NCBI GenBank assembly: GCA_015486615.1
Contig: WFRI01000046.1
Location: forward strand, 1 to 8,656
From: Candidatus Omnitrophota bacterium
GTDB taxonomy: Bacteria > Omnitrophota > Gorgyraeia > Duberdicusellales > Duberdicusellaceae
Length of the DNA stretch: 8,656 nucleotides
Reading direction: 5' to 3'
The translations under genes were made by a program, and so were the position numbers. The notes beneath the pieces were generated by a model. That model did not search any database and was not told the origin of the DNA. It worked only from the letters and a program-made list of their open reading frames with translations. Within the stretch, counting starts at the first letter, position 1; every line of letters begins with the position of its first letter. Of this stretch, positions 1 through 8,656 are shown piece by piece.

Positions 1-646
1 AGGTGTTATACAAATTAGTAATTCTATAAGTAACCCACTCTTTCAATATCTTGTCTGATATTTTCTTTTGTGTTTTCTTGTCAGTAGATAGAATTTTTGT
101 TGTTTCTTTAAAAGAGGTTTGTGAATCTAATATTCGTTCCAAGTCAAATTCTTCACTATCTATATATTCTTTGTTTTCTTCAATAAATTTATTTATATAG
201 AATTCCCATTCTTCTCTGTATTTTTCTTTTATTAATTGGAATACAGTTTGAACAGCGTGCACCTGCCCTGAACCTACTGGATTCTTAACAACATTTCCGT
301 CTAAAACATCTGCATTAGGTAATATTTCCTCACTAAGTGCAGAAATCTGGAAAGTAAAGAATTTCAACTTACTTATATCTATATCATCGGAGTTTTTAAG
401 AAGACCAACCATATTAAAAAACTCTACCATGGTTCTGATGCCCCTGGGAGATAATTCTTTTTCATTAGGCCACTCTTTTTTCATTAACGGGCCTACTCCT
501 TTTTCACTGATTAAATTGAATCTCCTTAATGTATTATCTATAAACATATTATAATACACTTCATTTAAATATTCATCTTCCTCCGGTATTAAACTATTGA
601 CATGCTTCTTCTTTAGGTCTTTGTATAAAACATACGCTCTTCTATT
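1..646 (-). other. Possible start of a beta-1,3-glucan synthase (GT48, FKS1/callose synthase-like) domain, truncated by the window edge (residues 2671-2885)
   Basis: Seen: a basic helix and LIPEEDEYLNE follow the last membrane stretch. Residues 2738-2747 then read R-G-I-R-T-M-V-E-F-F, followed by LKFFTFQISALSEEIL (2764-2779), a loop, and VFQLIKEKYREEWEFYINKF (2805-2824). Known of the family: fungal Fks1 and plant callose synthases have, in the same order and similar spacing, R-R-I-x-F-F, a hydrophobic stretch leading to PxYxExxL, a loop, and YLxxxxPxEW before the catalytic core. I matched these from memory, not by search. The known product of the family is linear beta-1,3-glucan made from UDP-glucose at the cytoplasmic face. 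Later motifs and the following membrane helices would lie beyond base 1, so catalytic competence cannot be judged. Alternatives: another large membrane glycosyltransferase (for example NdvB/GT84) or an unrelated soluble domain. Confidence 0.45.
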
Positions 647-3600
647 TATAACAGTTGCTATTACATCTAAATATATGTACCAAAAACTACGTAAAGAAGA
701 ACGGGCAATTAGAATAAATAAAATTCCAGCAACCCACATAAAAGCCAGCGGTATAGTATTATAAGAATAGAAAAACAATATTACTCCTAATAAAGAATTA
801 AACACCACCCAAGTTCCAAATACTATCTTTATAAAAGTCCGTTTTATAAACAAATCATCCCGGCCTTCTACATTATTTGAACTTTTAACAGCCCATAAAA
901 TATACCTAACAAAATCAATATAAACCTTTATATAACCTCTAACAAAACCTAATGGATAATGCGGCATAGAAAGATTGTCTTTCTTGTATTCTTCATTTAA
1001 CCAGCTCATTATTTTTTTTGCTATCTCAGAAGAAATTTCAATTCTGTGTTCATCTTTTGGAAGATTTTCAATATTAAAAAGATATTTATCAAACCCGAAA
1101 TCTTTTACAGGATCCCGGTCATTCTTAAGACAATATTCTATAAAATCTTTGAAGTAACTCATAGTAAAAGGGTGTCTATTCTTGCTAACCCTTTCTTTAC
1201 CTGCAATCTGCCTAAAAAAATGCATCCCTTCGTCTTCTAAAATAACCTTAAAAAAGGTCACTATAGGTTCAATAATTAACGCGTGCTTTAGTTCATTATC
1301 TCTTTCATCATCATCGCTCATATTATTTAAAATAGATTCATTAAGATACCTTTCTTTTTGTTGGATAAATTTTTCTAAATCTAATTTGTTTATTCCGCTC
1401 TGAGAACTATAAAAGTAATCTTTCAACTCATTCAAATCCTTTTTCAATAACTGCTCTAAGTAATACAAGAAGATCCTCGCATAAGAAAATTGCGGGTATC
1501 TTCTTATTAAATCTTCTCTAACCACATCTTTACTATCAGAATAATCAAATACTTCTATAGGCTTTACTTTTTTATTTATAATCCGCCTTAATATTGAAAG
1601 GACAAAACCGAACAAAATCCGTATAGGCCAAGATAGCGGCTTAAAAGTTAAACCTATATAATAAGTAAGTCTTTCATTTTTCATCTCAGGCAACAACTCA
1701 TGGTCTTTAGCAAAAGCTACATAGACAACCATCCCTATCCTTACTAAAAGCCTCAAGAAAGGATACATAGATATTCTGATTAGAAACACTCCTATAGATA
1801 TAATAACAATACTTACACCTAAATTCCCTCCATAAATGCCGATAGCAGCTAAAGACACTACTTTTAGCACAAAAGAAGCTATTTTGATGATAGGCTTTTT
1901 ATCGTTAAATATTTTACTAAAAATAACTTTCAGCAATAACCCAACTGCTGAAATAAACACAACGGAGATAAAAGAACTAAAATTACTATGTAATACTACA
2001 GGATTATCTTCTTTATTGTTCTTCCACAAATTTCTAAGATACTCACGTGCTATATTCAACGGCTTGCTTTCTCTGCCTATATATTCTACTGTCCATTTAT
2101 TCCATCTACGCTTAATTGGTTCTCCTAAGAAATATTCTGTTCCTTTTTGTTCCCCTGTACTATATGGATATTGCGCTATATATACTTCTATAGCTCCATT
2201 GATTTTATGCATGTTATCGCTTATATGCGCCCTCCTACCCTGGACAAATTCACTTTCCCATATATTTCTTCTCAACAACGCAATATAGCCTTTTTCAACA
2301 TCTATATCCCATACCCAATACGTGCCTAATTTATTTTTATTTTTATCAAAAATTACAATATGCTTATACCATAATTTCTCTTGAGAATGAGTGACTTTAT
2401 AAGTGAGCTCGGGTAATCCCACACTATTAAAATAAGTCTTAGTTGATGGTTTAAAAAATTTCTTCTCTAGTCCAAAAATGCTGGTACTTTTGTTAAGAAT
2501 AAAATACAACCTTCCATCCAGACGCATTGCCATTTCTTTTATGCTCTTTCTATTCTGCCGATTACCATCCACATCATAAACTAATATTACAACTACAAAT
2601 CTCAAATTATACATTCTTGCAACCCAATCGCTGTCCTGTTTATCGTCAATCTGCCGCCAGAAGCTGTCCACATTCCTTGCCCACCATGTAGGTTGAGCGT
2701 AATCTATGAAGTTTTCTTTGGTAGAGTTAAACTTATAGCAATAACTTCCAAGGGCAAGACGGCGGTCGCCGTATTCGGGATAATTAAGAAAAGTTATCCA
2801 TAAAGGAGTACCTTTGCCAAAGCCGGTAATTTTATCTATTGCCTCAAAGCCGTCTTTTATCACAATCAGCCGGCCTTTTTCGTTGTCTTTTGTCTCCTGC
2901 CTGGTATAGCGGATGTATTTGAATTTGATATTTTCCGTATGGCCGGCTCCGCAAGTTACGGCTTCTCTGAGGTTGGTATAATTTATAGGTTTGCCGTTGG
3001 CTAAATAGCCTTCGCCGAACTTTGCGCTGTAATGAACATCACCGTTTTGATCTATGCCGCTATTATTGTTAGACAGAGAATAAATAGTTTCATTTTTGCC
3101 ATTTTTATCATATACCGTAGTTACGGTAATATCGGCAACGCCGTATTTGCCAATTGAGCGTTTGCCTTCAAGCCTGATTTTCTGCCTGTCAGTTAAATAG
3201 AAACTATAAACGGTCATCTCATCAATAAAATTGCCTTCTTCGTTCAGACGGCCGAAGTGGCGCTCTTCAAGCAGGCCGGCGCCGTCTCTGTATTCCTGTT
3301 TATAACCTACCGCCTGTGTGCCTCTGTATCTATAAGTATCCTTTACCTGATACCTGATTCTCCCCTGATTATCCCAAAGCAGAGATATATCAGGATTGTA
3401 AATATCGGCCGCTACTCCTTTATTGTTGAACAACAGCGATTCGCTTATCGGCAGGCCGTGAGCAGACAAAGAATCGTCGGATAAATACATTGCCATATTG
3501 GTTGACAACCCGGCTTTTGCGGGAACTCCCTGATAATTCTGGGTCAACATCTCTTTTATCTCAAAAGTCCCGTCAGGATATAACGAGCCGTCCCAGCGTT

Positions 3601-6600
3601 TCTCGATACGGCCGCGGTTGTCTTTTAATAAGAACCAGCGGGTATGCTGTTTAAGATTATTGATCTCAATATATGCTCTGCCCGCTTTATCTGTATATTC
3701 TCCATTAGCAAAAGGCATAATCTCAGAGTTAATAAATAATTCTCCTTTATGGTCTTTGGCGGTTTCATTATATATGTAAGTATGACCTTCCTGGGGCCTG
3801 CCAACCATTCCAAGGATACCTTCAAAGATATTTTCCGAAAGTTTCTCCCGAATAAACTTGCCATTCTCTAAATAACCGTCATAATGGAGAGGAACTCTTC
3901 CGGCATTGTCTATCTCATCCTGCCAAGTGAGAGGCGCGCCCTGATATTTGGCGAAAAGATGTTGAGATTGTTTCAAAAGCCTGAATTTCCCTTTGCTGTT
4001 AAATCCGTAATTCAAAGTGCGGGAGACAATAAACTTCCTTCCTCTAATGCTGTTTTCTCGTGTGCCTAAGTTTACATAAGTGCGGCTGTCTTTCTCCTGG
4101 CGCAGGTCATCGTAGTTTATTTCGGTAATGGTATTCTCGTTAATAATGCGTATCAGGTTGCCAATATTATCATAAACATTGCGGTCTGTTTTCTTGTTAA
4201 TATGGTCAACCACATCCTCAGCGCTTACACCGCCTTTGCTGTAAACTGCCTTACCTGAAGTATAAAGCAAAGTTTTTGTCTTTGCGTCTCTTGTTATTGA
4301 GCCAAGTTTTCTTCTTAAACTGTCATAGCGGCTGTTGATAGAATACGTGCCGGCTTCATTGGTTTTGTCGCTGTGCCAGATAAGGCCGGTTGCCATTTCC
4401 TGACTGATAACTTCTACCACCCTATTAACAGGGTTAACTATTCTTTTAATATACCTTCTATAAATTCTCTGATTGTTTCTATCAACCGGCCGGCCCGCTG
4501 CATCAAGATAAGTTACACTTTCCTGAACCGTTATGCCTCTGGCGTTCTTAGTCTCACTGCTTACCTCTACTCTTAAAGAGTTATACTTAACAATTGTAGT
4601 TTCTCTTCCGGTAGAAGTGTCTATATCAATTGCCAGCAGTAATCCGGTAGCGGCCTCGGTAGTTATTACGCGTTTAAAATAAGTATTAGGATTGTATTCA
4701 ACCGCGGCTGAACGCGCCTGAACTCTCAGCCTCTCAACAACCTGATCCTTGCCGTTGAGATACGGTTTTGCATCCGCAGTTAGCACAACACGGCCGCTTT
4801 GGTCTTTAGTTATAGATTTGACAAATACTCTCAAAGAATTATAAGTATTGTATGTAGTCTCGCTGCCGGCTTGCGTATCTACAATGGAGATAAGAATCAG
4901 GCCGGTGGCGCTTTCGGTAATGACTTTAATCTTTAAGCCGGTATTGGGGTTAAATTGTTCGGCTTTAGACTGGGCTTTATCCCTATATTCTTTAATTATC
5001 CTGCCTTCGGTGTCCAATTCCGGCGTAGTGATTAAAACTATATTGCCAAATTGGTCGCGGGTTTCCGCCCGAGTTAAAACTCTTAAAGAATTATAAGTGT
5101 TAGCCGTAATTTCTCTGCCTGTTTCAGTCTGGACTTCAGAAAGTTTAACTAAACCGGTAGCAGCATAAACAGTAATTGTCTTTTCTAAGCCGGTATTGGG
5201 ATTGGCAATATCGGCCTTTGACAAAGGATACCTTTGCCGGCGCAAACTTTCAACAACCCGTCCTTTGCTGTCAAGATACGGCGCTGCATCCGCAGTTAGC
5301 ACAACACGGCCGCTTTGGTCTTTAGTTATAGATTTGACAAATACTCTCAAAGAATTATAGGTATTGTATGTAGTCTCGCTGCCGGCTTGCGTTCTGACTT
5401 TAGACTCAAGCACAAGGCCGGTATCAGTTTCAGTAATAACCGTAACTTTTAGGCCGGTATTGGGATTGATAATATCACCTGCGGACTTAGCCTCTTCTCT
5501 TAAATCCTGCCTTACCCTGCCTTGCGCGTCAAGATAAGAACTGGAATCTGCGATTAGAATGACCCTTCCGTATTTATCCTCTGTTACCGCCTTAACCAAA
5601 ACCCGCATTGCGTTGTAAGCATTTCTGGTAATTTCAACCCCATTTCGGGTTTGAATACGAGACTCTTTGACCAGGCCCGTAGCGCTTTCAGTAATAATAA
5701 CCCATCTTAAGCCGGTATTGGGATTATAGACTCGTGCCTTAGCCCTTCTCTGAGAACGGTAAGGCTCGGTTATTCTGCCTTTAGAATCCAACTCCGCAAT
5801 AGTAATCAAAATAATATTATTGTCTTGGTCATAAGTCTTACTGCCTTTTATCACTTCTAATTCATTATACTCAATCACCTTTTTCTCAAATCCGGCGCGG
5901 GTATTTGTTTTAATCTCTTTATCCAAACCGTTCCAGCCCTGCACCTTAACTATACTCTCAAGACCTGTGCCTTGCACAACACGCCGGGCGATAATATATT
6001 TATATACACGCCTGCCTTGTTCATCAACCGGCCTGCCCTTACTGTCCAAAGTATAAGAATTCACTATGGTAAAACCGGCGGCATTTGTGGTTATCCGGCT
6101 TATTTCAACATCCAAACTGTTATAACCCATTCTGCTCTCTTCAATACCCTGCTCGGTAGCAATTTTAATCCTGTCCACTAAGTCTCTGAACATAATCAGA
6201 CTAATCTCTGTTTCTATATTTGTATTGGGATTATATACTTTGCTGACTAATCTGCCGCCTTTAGCCAGCCTTTCAGGACTACTTTCATCTATTACACCTC
6301 CTGCTGTCTGCGAATAACTATCCCAAGCACGCCTTACCGCATAAGAAGCAATGCCTCTTGCCCTGTAGTATCTATCTTTATAAAAAGCCTCGGCAACACT
6401 GTCGGCATAAATACGGCCGCTGCCGGACTCAGCATAAACATCCTTCCCGCTGTAAATAAGGCGGGCTCTGCCTTTACCGTCTCTAACGTAGATTTTAGCT
6501 ATATGAGTAATAACATTCTCTTTGTAGAGGCTTACTCCTCCATATTTATTAAACTTGAGACTCTTAGACCGGCTTACTTTCAGTCCGGTAACTAAATCGA

Positions 6601-8656
6601 ATCCCTCCGCCCGGCTGGCAACACCGAAACCGGCATACAGAGGATTATCAAAATAGAAACGGATTTCTCTATGGAAATTGTCGGCCTTTCTTATTTCTCT
6701 GTGAGTTTTATTCAGAAAATCCTTTTCTTGTGTAATATGAAGTGCAGTTACCTTATCTTCTATATGGAAGATAAGTCTTATGCCCTTTGAGGTAAATTCA
6801 AATCCCCTGCGTTTATCAAAAGTAGTAATACTTAATACATCTCCGGTAAACATATCAGTCTTTACTCCTTTTGAAGCAACTCCCAAGAACTCCATAAAAG
6901 CGGAAGTATAGGTATTACGCGTGCGCACCCCGTCCTCTCTGTCTATTTCTTCCAAGATATTGCCGGCACCTAAATTGAGAATACGTTCCAGTTTAAACGA
7001 AACCACACCTTCGGGAGTATAATAGGTAAGATGCTGGGTTAACCTTTCTGCCGGGATATTCGCTGTATTCTCAATATGGGCATAACGCGCCCGCACACTG
7101 CCTGTATCCACATCAATATCAACCGCCGCGGGAATAAAGAAAGGCTCGCCTGTTGCACCATAATAAACCTGGCCGCTGTTGCTGTAAGAATATTCGTTTA
7201 TCCGGCTGTATCCTTCGGGAGCGTTAATTCTTTCTCTTAACAGTTTCCCGTTCTGAACATCATAAGTCTGCAGAGTAGTAGAATAAAGCCTGCCATTAGG
7301 CAAAAACTCATATTTAGTATGTGTAGCTTCTCCGATTTTATAATCAAGCGGAGCCTCCCGGACAGTAATCGAACCTATCTGAACAGCCTGCTCAATTAAC
7401 TCGCTGTCGCGGAAGAACCTGTCTCTTACGTCCTTCAAATTCCTGCCGCGGGCGATAAAGCTTACTGCCAGTTGCGCTATACCTTCAGGTTGAACTCTGG
7501 TATTCATATTGTATCCGTCATACATAAATACAGTAACCACCCCTGAAAGAATCCGATAGGAAAATCCCACCCGCTCAGGCAAAAAGTTAATTCTTTCTCT
7601 GCCGAGCCTTATAAGCCTGCTCTGAATCTCATCCCAGTTTTGATACATCTTGTATATTGTCTCTAAATAAGTGCGGGAGTCCGGGAATCCGGCGCCGGAT
7701 TTATCGTGCCTTTGCCGAATAAGTCCTCCTATCTTAAACAAGAAACGGCCTACTTTCATAAGGTCAAATCTATCATAATTAACAGGATTAAGGCTGAAAT
7801 TGCTGTCATAAGGAATACCTAATCTGTGAAAGAAATTAATAGCGTTAATATAATCCGGCCTGGCCTGAATCTCCTTTATCAATGAGGCAACATAAGGAAT
7901 TGTCCGGGCGTATTCGCGGGCCTTGCGCGGGGAGAATTCTGCTTTAAAATCACCGGGGACATCGCTTATAATCATAAACAGAACTGCCGCCAGTTTATAA
8001 TCGCCCGGCCGCAGTTTAAAATCGCTGCGTAAAGAATGCAGGCCGTAAACCATATCAAAAGCATCAGTATTAAGATCGTATTTTCTCATCTCGCCAAGGA
8101 AGTAATCCATATAAGAAGCAAGACTGAATAAGGCATCGGCTAATTTATCATAATCTTTATAATCCTTATTTAGGTCAGGATTCAGCGTAAGAAATGCCGG
8201 AAGCCGGGAGATTTCAAAAGGCCTGCCTTTTGTCCAGTCAATAAATTTTTCTGAAGGAATCCGGCCCTGTCTTACCGCCTCTATAATAATTGCAACATAA
8301 GGCAGGTATTTTACAAATCTGTCTATGTCTTTCTTTGATTTAAGGCGTCCGTTTTTATCGTAGAAAAGTTTTGCCAAAGATTTTAGATCTTTAGCAGTGA
8401 CAGCCTTTAAATCTATTCCATACACCCTGTTGAAAATTCCCCAATAACTATGTTGAGAAATTGTCTCCTTAAGATAAATTACCCGTTCAAAAAACTGTAT
8501 GGTCCTGGGTATGTCTCTGGGCGCTCCCTTTTGGTCGTAGAGTATGCCAAAGTCTTTATTCCCAAAGGCTTTTAAGTCGTCTATGGAGATGTTGCCGTCG
8601 GTTAGGTTGAGTTTGAAGTCAGGCACGAGTATCTCGTCGTTTATCTTCTTGGCGTA
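1..8656 (-). CDS. Internal fragment of a giant multidomain membrane protein (repeat ectodomain plus glucan-synthase-like C-terminal part)
   Basis: I translated the minus strand from base 8656 to base 2 and found no stop in 2,885 codons. The frame holds sense throughout: landmark codons at 6238, 4441, 1981, 838, 445 and 208 all lie at multiples of three from 8656. Start and stop both lie outside the window, so full length is unknown but exceeds 2,885 residues. Order: helical repeats (1-350), beta-rich region (351-806), eight repeats of about 86 residues (807-1491), further YD-like beta-rich sequence (1492-2225), hydrophobic clusters (2226-2316 and 2607-2670), and a soluble end resembling the start of a GT48 glucan synthase domain (from about 2738). 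I saw only three cysteines. No internal Shine-Dalgarno/ATG pair needs to be invoked. Coding is certain. Function is inferred: a surface-anchored protein with a possible polysaccharide synthase module. A large RHS-like or adhesin-type protein with an unrelated membrane domain is the main alternative. Confidence 0.96.
647..838 (-). other. Second hydrophobic cluster, about two or three membrane segments (residues 2607-2670)
   Basis: Two strong hydrophobic stretches lie close together: IVFGTWVVFNSLLGVILFFY and PLAFMWVAGILFILIA. A short Ser/Arg loop and a third, aromatic stretch follow (FWYIYLDVIATVI). A basic run (NRRAYVLYKDLKKKH) comes next, which by the positive-inside rule would place the C-terminal side in the cytoplasm. 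With the first cluster this gives about six segments ahead of the glucan-synthase-like part, similar to the layout of FKS-type synthases. Confidence 0.78.
839..1708 (-). other. Soluble charged segment between the two membrane clusters (residues 2317-2606)
   Basis: About 290 residues, rich in Lys, Glu, Asp and aromatic residues and probably mainly helical. After the possible extra membrane stretch (PIRILFGFVLSIL) and a basic RRIINKKVK come acidic, coiled-looking parts such as NNMSDDDERDNEL, KHALIIEPIVTFFKVILEDE and EISSEIAKKIMSWLNEEYKK. The third cysteine sits in EYCLKND. A stretch near the end (YIKVYIDFVRYILWAV) looks amphipathic and may lie on the membrane surface. I recognise no named domain. 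In FKS1/callose synthases a soluble segment also occurs among the N-terminal membrane helices, so this arrangement fits that family without proving it. Confidence 0.5.
1709..1981 (-). other. First hydrophobic cluster, about three or four membrane segments (residues 2226-2316)
   Basis: Stretches of uncharged residues stand out after more than 2,200 mainly polar residues. They are FISVVFISAVGLLLKVIF, then IASFVLKVVSLAAIGIYGG, then GVSIVIISIGVFLI, and then LVRIGMVVYVAFA. Short basic loops (FNDKKPIIK, RISMYPFLRLLVR) separate them. Another hydrophobic stretch, IRILFGFVLSIL with a following RRIINKK, lies just downstream at about 1585-1650 and could be a further segment. The cluster should anchor the protein in the cytoplasmic membrane. 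Exact helix number and orientation cannot be set by eye. Confidence 0.8.
1982..4183 (-). other. Protein region: YD-like and beta-rich sequence between the repeats and the membrane (residues 1492-2225)
   Basis: It opens with VYDNIGNLIRIINENT and INYDDLRQEKD, the best YD/RHS-like match in the window. Scattered D-x-x-GR turns follow: WDNQGRIRY, LKDNRGRIEKRW, YDKNGKNE and VYDVDGNRQ. Around residues 1890-1960 are two of the three cysteines (VTCGAGH and GSYCYKF), the second followed by a Trp-rich patch (PTWWARN, SFWRQ). From about residue 2060 (KSTSIFGLEKKFF onward) the sequence becomes more aromatic and charged, with WVWDIDVEKGY and WNKWTVEYIGRES, and leads into the first membrane segment. I recognise no catalytic site. 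Aromatic-rich beta sequence would suit carbohydrate contact, but that is a guess. Composition turns AT-richer in the last third, near 2700. Confidence 0.5.
4769..4876 (-). repeat. 108-base near-identical block, copy in repeat unit 6
   Basis: This is the partner of 5285..5392. It encodes the same 36 residues in unit 6 with one silent difference. Unit 5, which lies between the two copies, has the same protein consensus but clearly different DNA. The identity is therefore not simply what the repeat family requires. It points to recent gene conversion or a recent exchange between units. Confidence 0.93.
5285..5392 (-). repeat. 108-base near-identical block, copy in repeat unit 4
   Basis: This block encodes the centre of unit 4, from TQAGSETT through YNSLRVFVKS to TADA. 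It matches 4769..4876 in unit 6 at 107 of 108 bases by eye. The single difference is at the third base of a Thr codon (ACC here, ACT in the other copy) and is silent. Sequence outside the block diverges at once on both sides. The copies are 516 bases apart, exactly two 86-residue units. Confidence 0.93.
6239..7606 (-). other. Protein region: beta-rich, YD-like segment before the repeat array (residues 351-806)
   Basis: The helical part gives way to alternating polar/hydrophobic sequence with many Tyr, Thr, Gly and Asn residues and short turns such as YTPEGVV, FDKRRGF, YDVQNGK and RDGKGRAR. This is the texture of extracellular beta-strand repeats. The stretch around residues 690-790 (GFDLVTGLKV, KYGGVSLYKE, VRDGKGRARL) looks like a degenerate earlier unit of the array that follows: it shares the order TGL, then KY-G-V, then D-x-x-GR. 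I see no signal peptide, membrane segment or enzyme motif. The family is not recognised, and the link to YD/RHS-like sequences is an inference from motif style. Confidence 0.45.
7607..8656 (-). other. Protein region: degenerate alpha-helical repeats (residues 1-350)
   Basis: This part is rich in Lys, Asp, Leu, Ile and Tyr and reads as amphipathic helices. A pattern recurs: a DLK- or DYK-type start, a hydrophobic LFYD-like stretch, a charged turn, then R-x(2-4)-PYVA-x-I-x-E. Clear copies begin near residues 26 (ILYDQKG, then IPRTIQFF), 89 (LFYDKNG, then DRFVKYLPYVA) and 219 (AVLFMII, then REYARTIPYVA). Weaker copies begin near 170 and 298. Spacing is about 50-80 residues, and copies are too diverged to see at DNA level. 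The region continues past the right edge, so the array is probably longer. I recognise no catalytic motif or named family. A scaffold or spacer role is a guess from the helical repeat character. Confidence 0.55.

Larger units (their letters stand above)
4184..6238 (-). repeat. Array of eight tandem protein repeats of about 86 residues (residues 807-1491)
   Basis: Units begin at 6238, 5983, 5731, 5473, 5209, 4957, 4699 and 4441 and are 85, 84, 86, 88, 84, 86 and 86 residues long, with the eighth assigned 86. The consensus runs: YNPNTGL; a beta stretch ending VITESATGL; T-x-x-G-x-E-x-T; then YNSLRV with V-x-S-x-T-x-D following; G-R-V-x-L; and YLD-x-x-GR with a charged end. Units 3-7 are clear, units 1, 2 and 8 more diverged. 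Unit 8 carries RYDSLRR and is followed directly by VYDNIGNLIR, which resembles YD/RHS repeats (YDxxGNL). I therefore read the family as a diverged YD-like beta repeat, probably a long extracellular fibre or shell. No catalytic residues are evident. Unit 2 lacks the NPNTG start but keeps TGLES, EYNELEV and LDSKGR. Confidence 0.88.

Noticed and set aside
975..1403. Three short overlapping plus-strand open frames
   Set aside because: They overlap each other in different frames within AT-rich coding sequence of the other strand and are rich in Phe, Ile, Ser and Leu. They are shadows of the giant frame.
1836..2288. 150-residue plus-strand open frame
   Set aside because: It lies antisense to the giant frame over beta-rich and membrane sequence. 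Its Leu/Ser/Ile-rich protein is what the reverse complement of such coding sequence gives, and no ribosome binding site stands out.
2226..2720. Possible separate downstream gene starting near the AT-rich membrane part
   Set aside because: The frame continues without a stop from the repeats into the membrane part, so a second gene is not needed, and I saw no clear ribosome binding site before an in-frame ATG.
3625..3864. 79-residue minus-strand open frame
   Set aside because: It is out of frame with the giant reading frame, which is coherent and repeat-like around it. No sign of a real overlapping gene.
4769..5392. Two near-identical blocks as mobile element ends or a CRISPR-like repeat
   Set aside because: The blocks are in direct orientation, code in frame for the same part of a protein repeat, and are spaced by exactly two repeat units. 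There are no inverted ends or regularly sized unique spacers.
4184..6238. RHS toxin core with a C-terminal toxin
   Set aside because: The characteristic RHS core end motif (DPxGL type) is not seen after the repeats. What follows is more beta-rich sequence and membrane segments, not a short variable toxin domain.

Overview
The whole 8,656-base window is one uninterrupted minus-strand reading frame. It is open at both edges: 2,885 complete codons plus one base, with neither start nor stop inside. It is therefore an internal piece of a very large protein gene. No other gene, RNA gene, promoter, terminator, insertion sequence or CRISPR array is supported. Residue numbers here count from the right edge, so residue 1 is the codon at 8656..8654.

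Layout in protein order, from right to left on the map. Residues 1-350 (8656..7607) are alpha-helical with degenerate helical repeats. Residues 351-806 (7606..6239) look beta-rich. Residues 807-1491 (6238..4184) form a tandem array of eight units of about 86 residues, carrying YNPNTGL, ATGL, YNSLRV and LDxxGR-type motifs and resembling diverged YD/RHS-like repeats. Residues 1492-2225 (4183..1982) continue in YD-like and other beta-rich sequence. Residues 2226-2316 (1981..1709) are a first hydrophobic cluster, followed by a soluble segment to residue 2606 and a second hydrophobic cluster at 2607-2670 (838..647). The last 215 residues (646..1) are soluble. By remembered motif order they resemble the start of the catalytic region of beta-1,3-glucan synthase (FKS1/callose synthase, GT48). 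The rest of that domain would lie beyond base 1.

Organism: probably an uncultivated bacterium. A giant repetitive surface-type protein with membrane segments, almost no cysteine and moderately low GC recalls the giant genes reported from Candidatus Omnitrophota. This is inferred from style, as no marker gene is present. Base composition falls toward the membrane/GT48-like end, roughly below position 2700, which suggests a mosaic gene.

Working model (inference): a long repeat-rich part lies outside the cytoplasmic membrane and is joined through about six membrane segments to a cytoplasmic glucan-synthase-like domain. One chain would then combine a polysaccharide synthase with a large surface or adhesive/carbohydrate-interacting portion.
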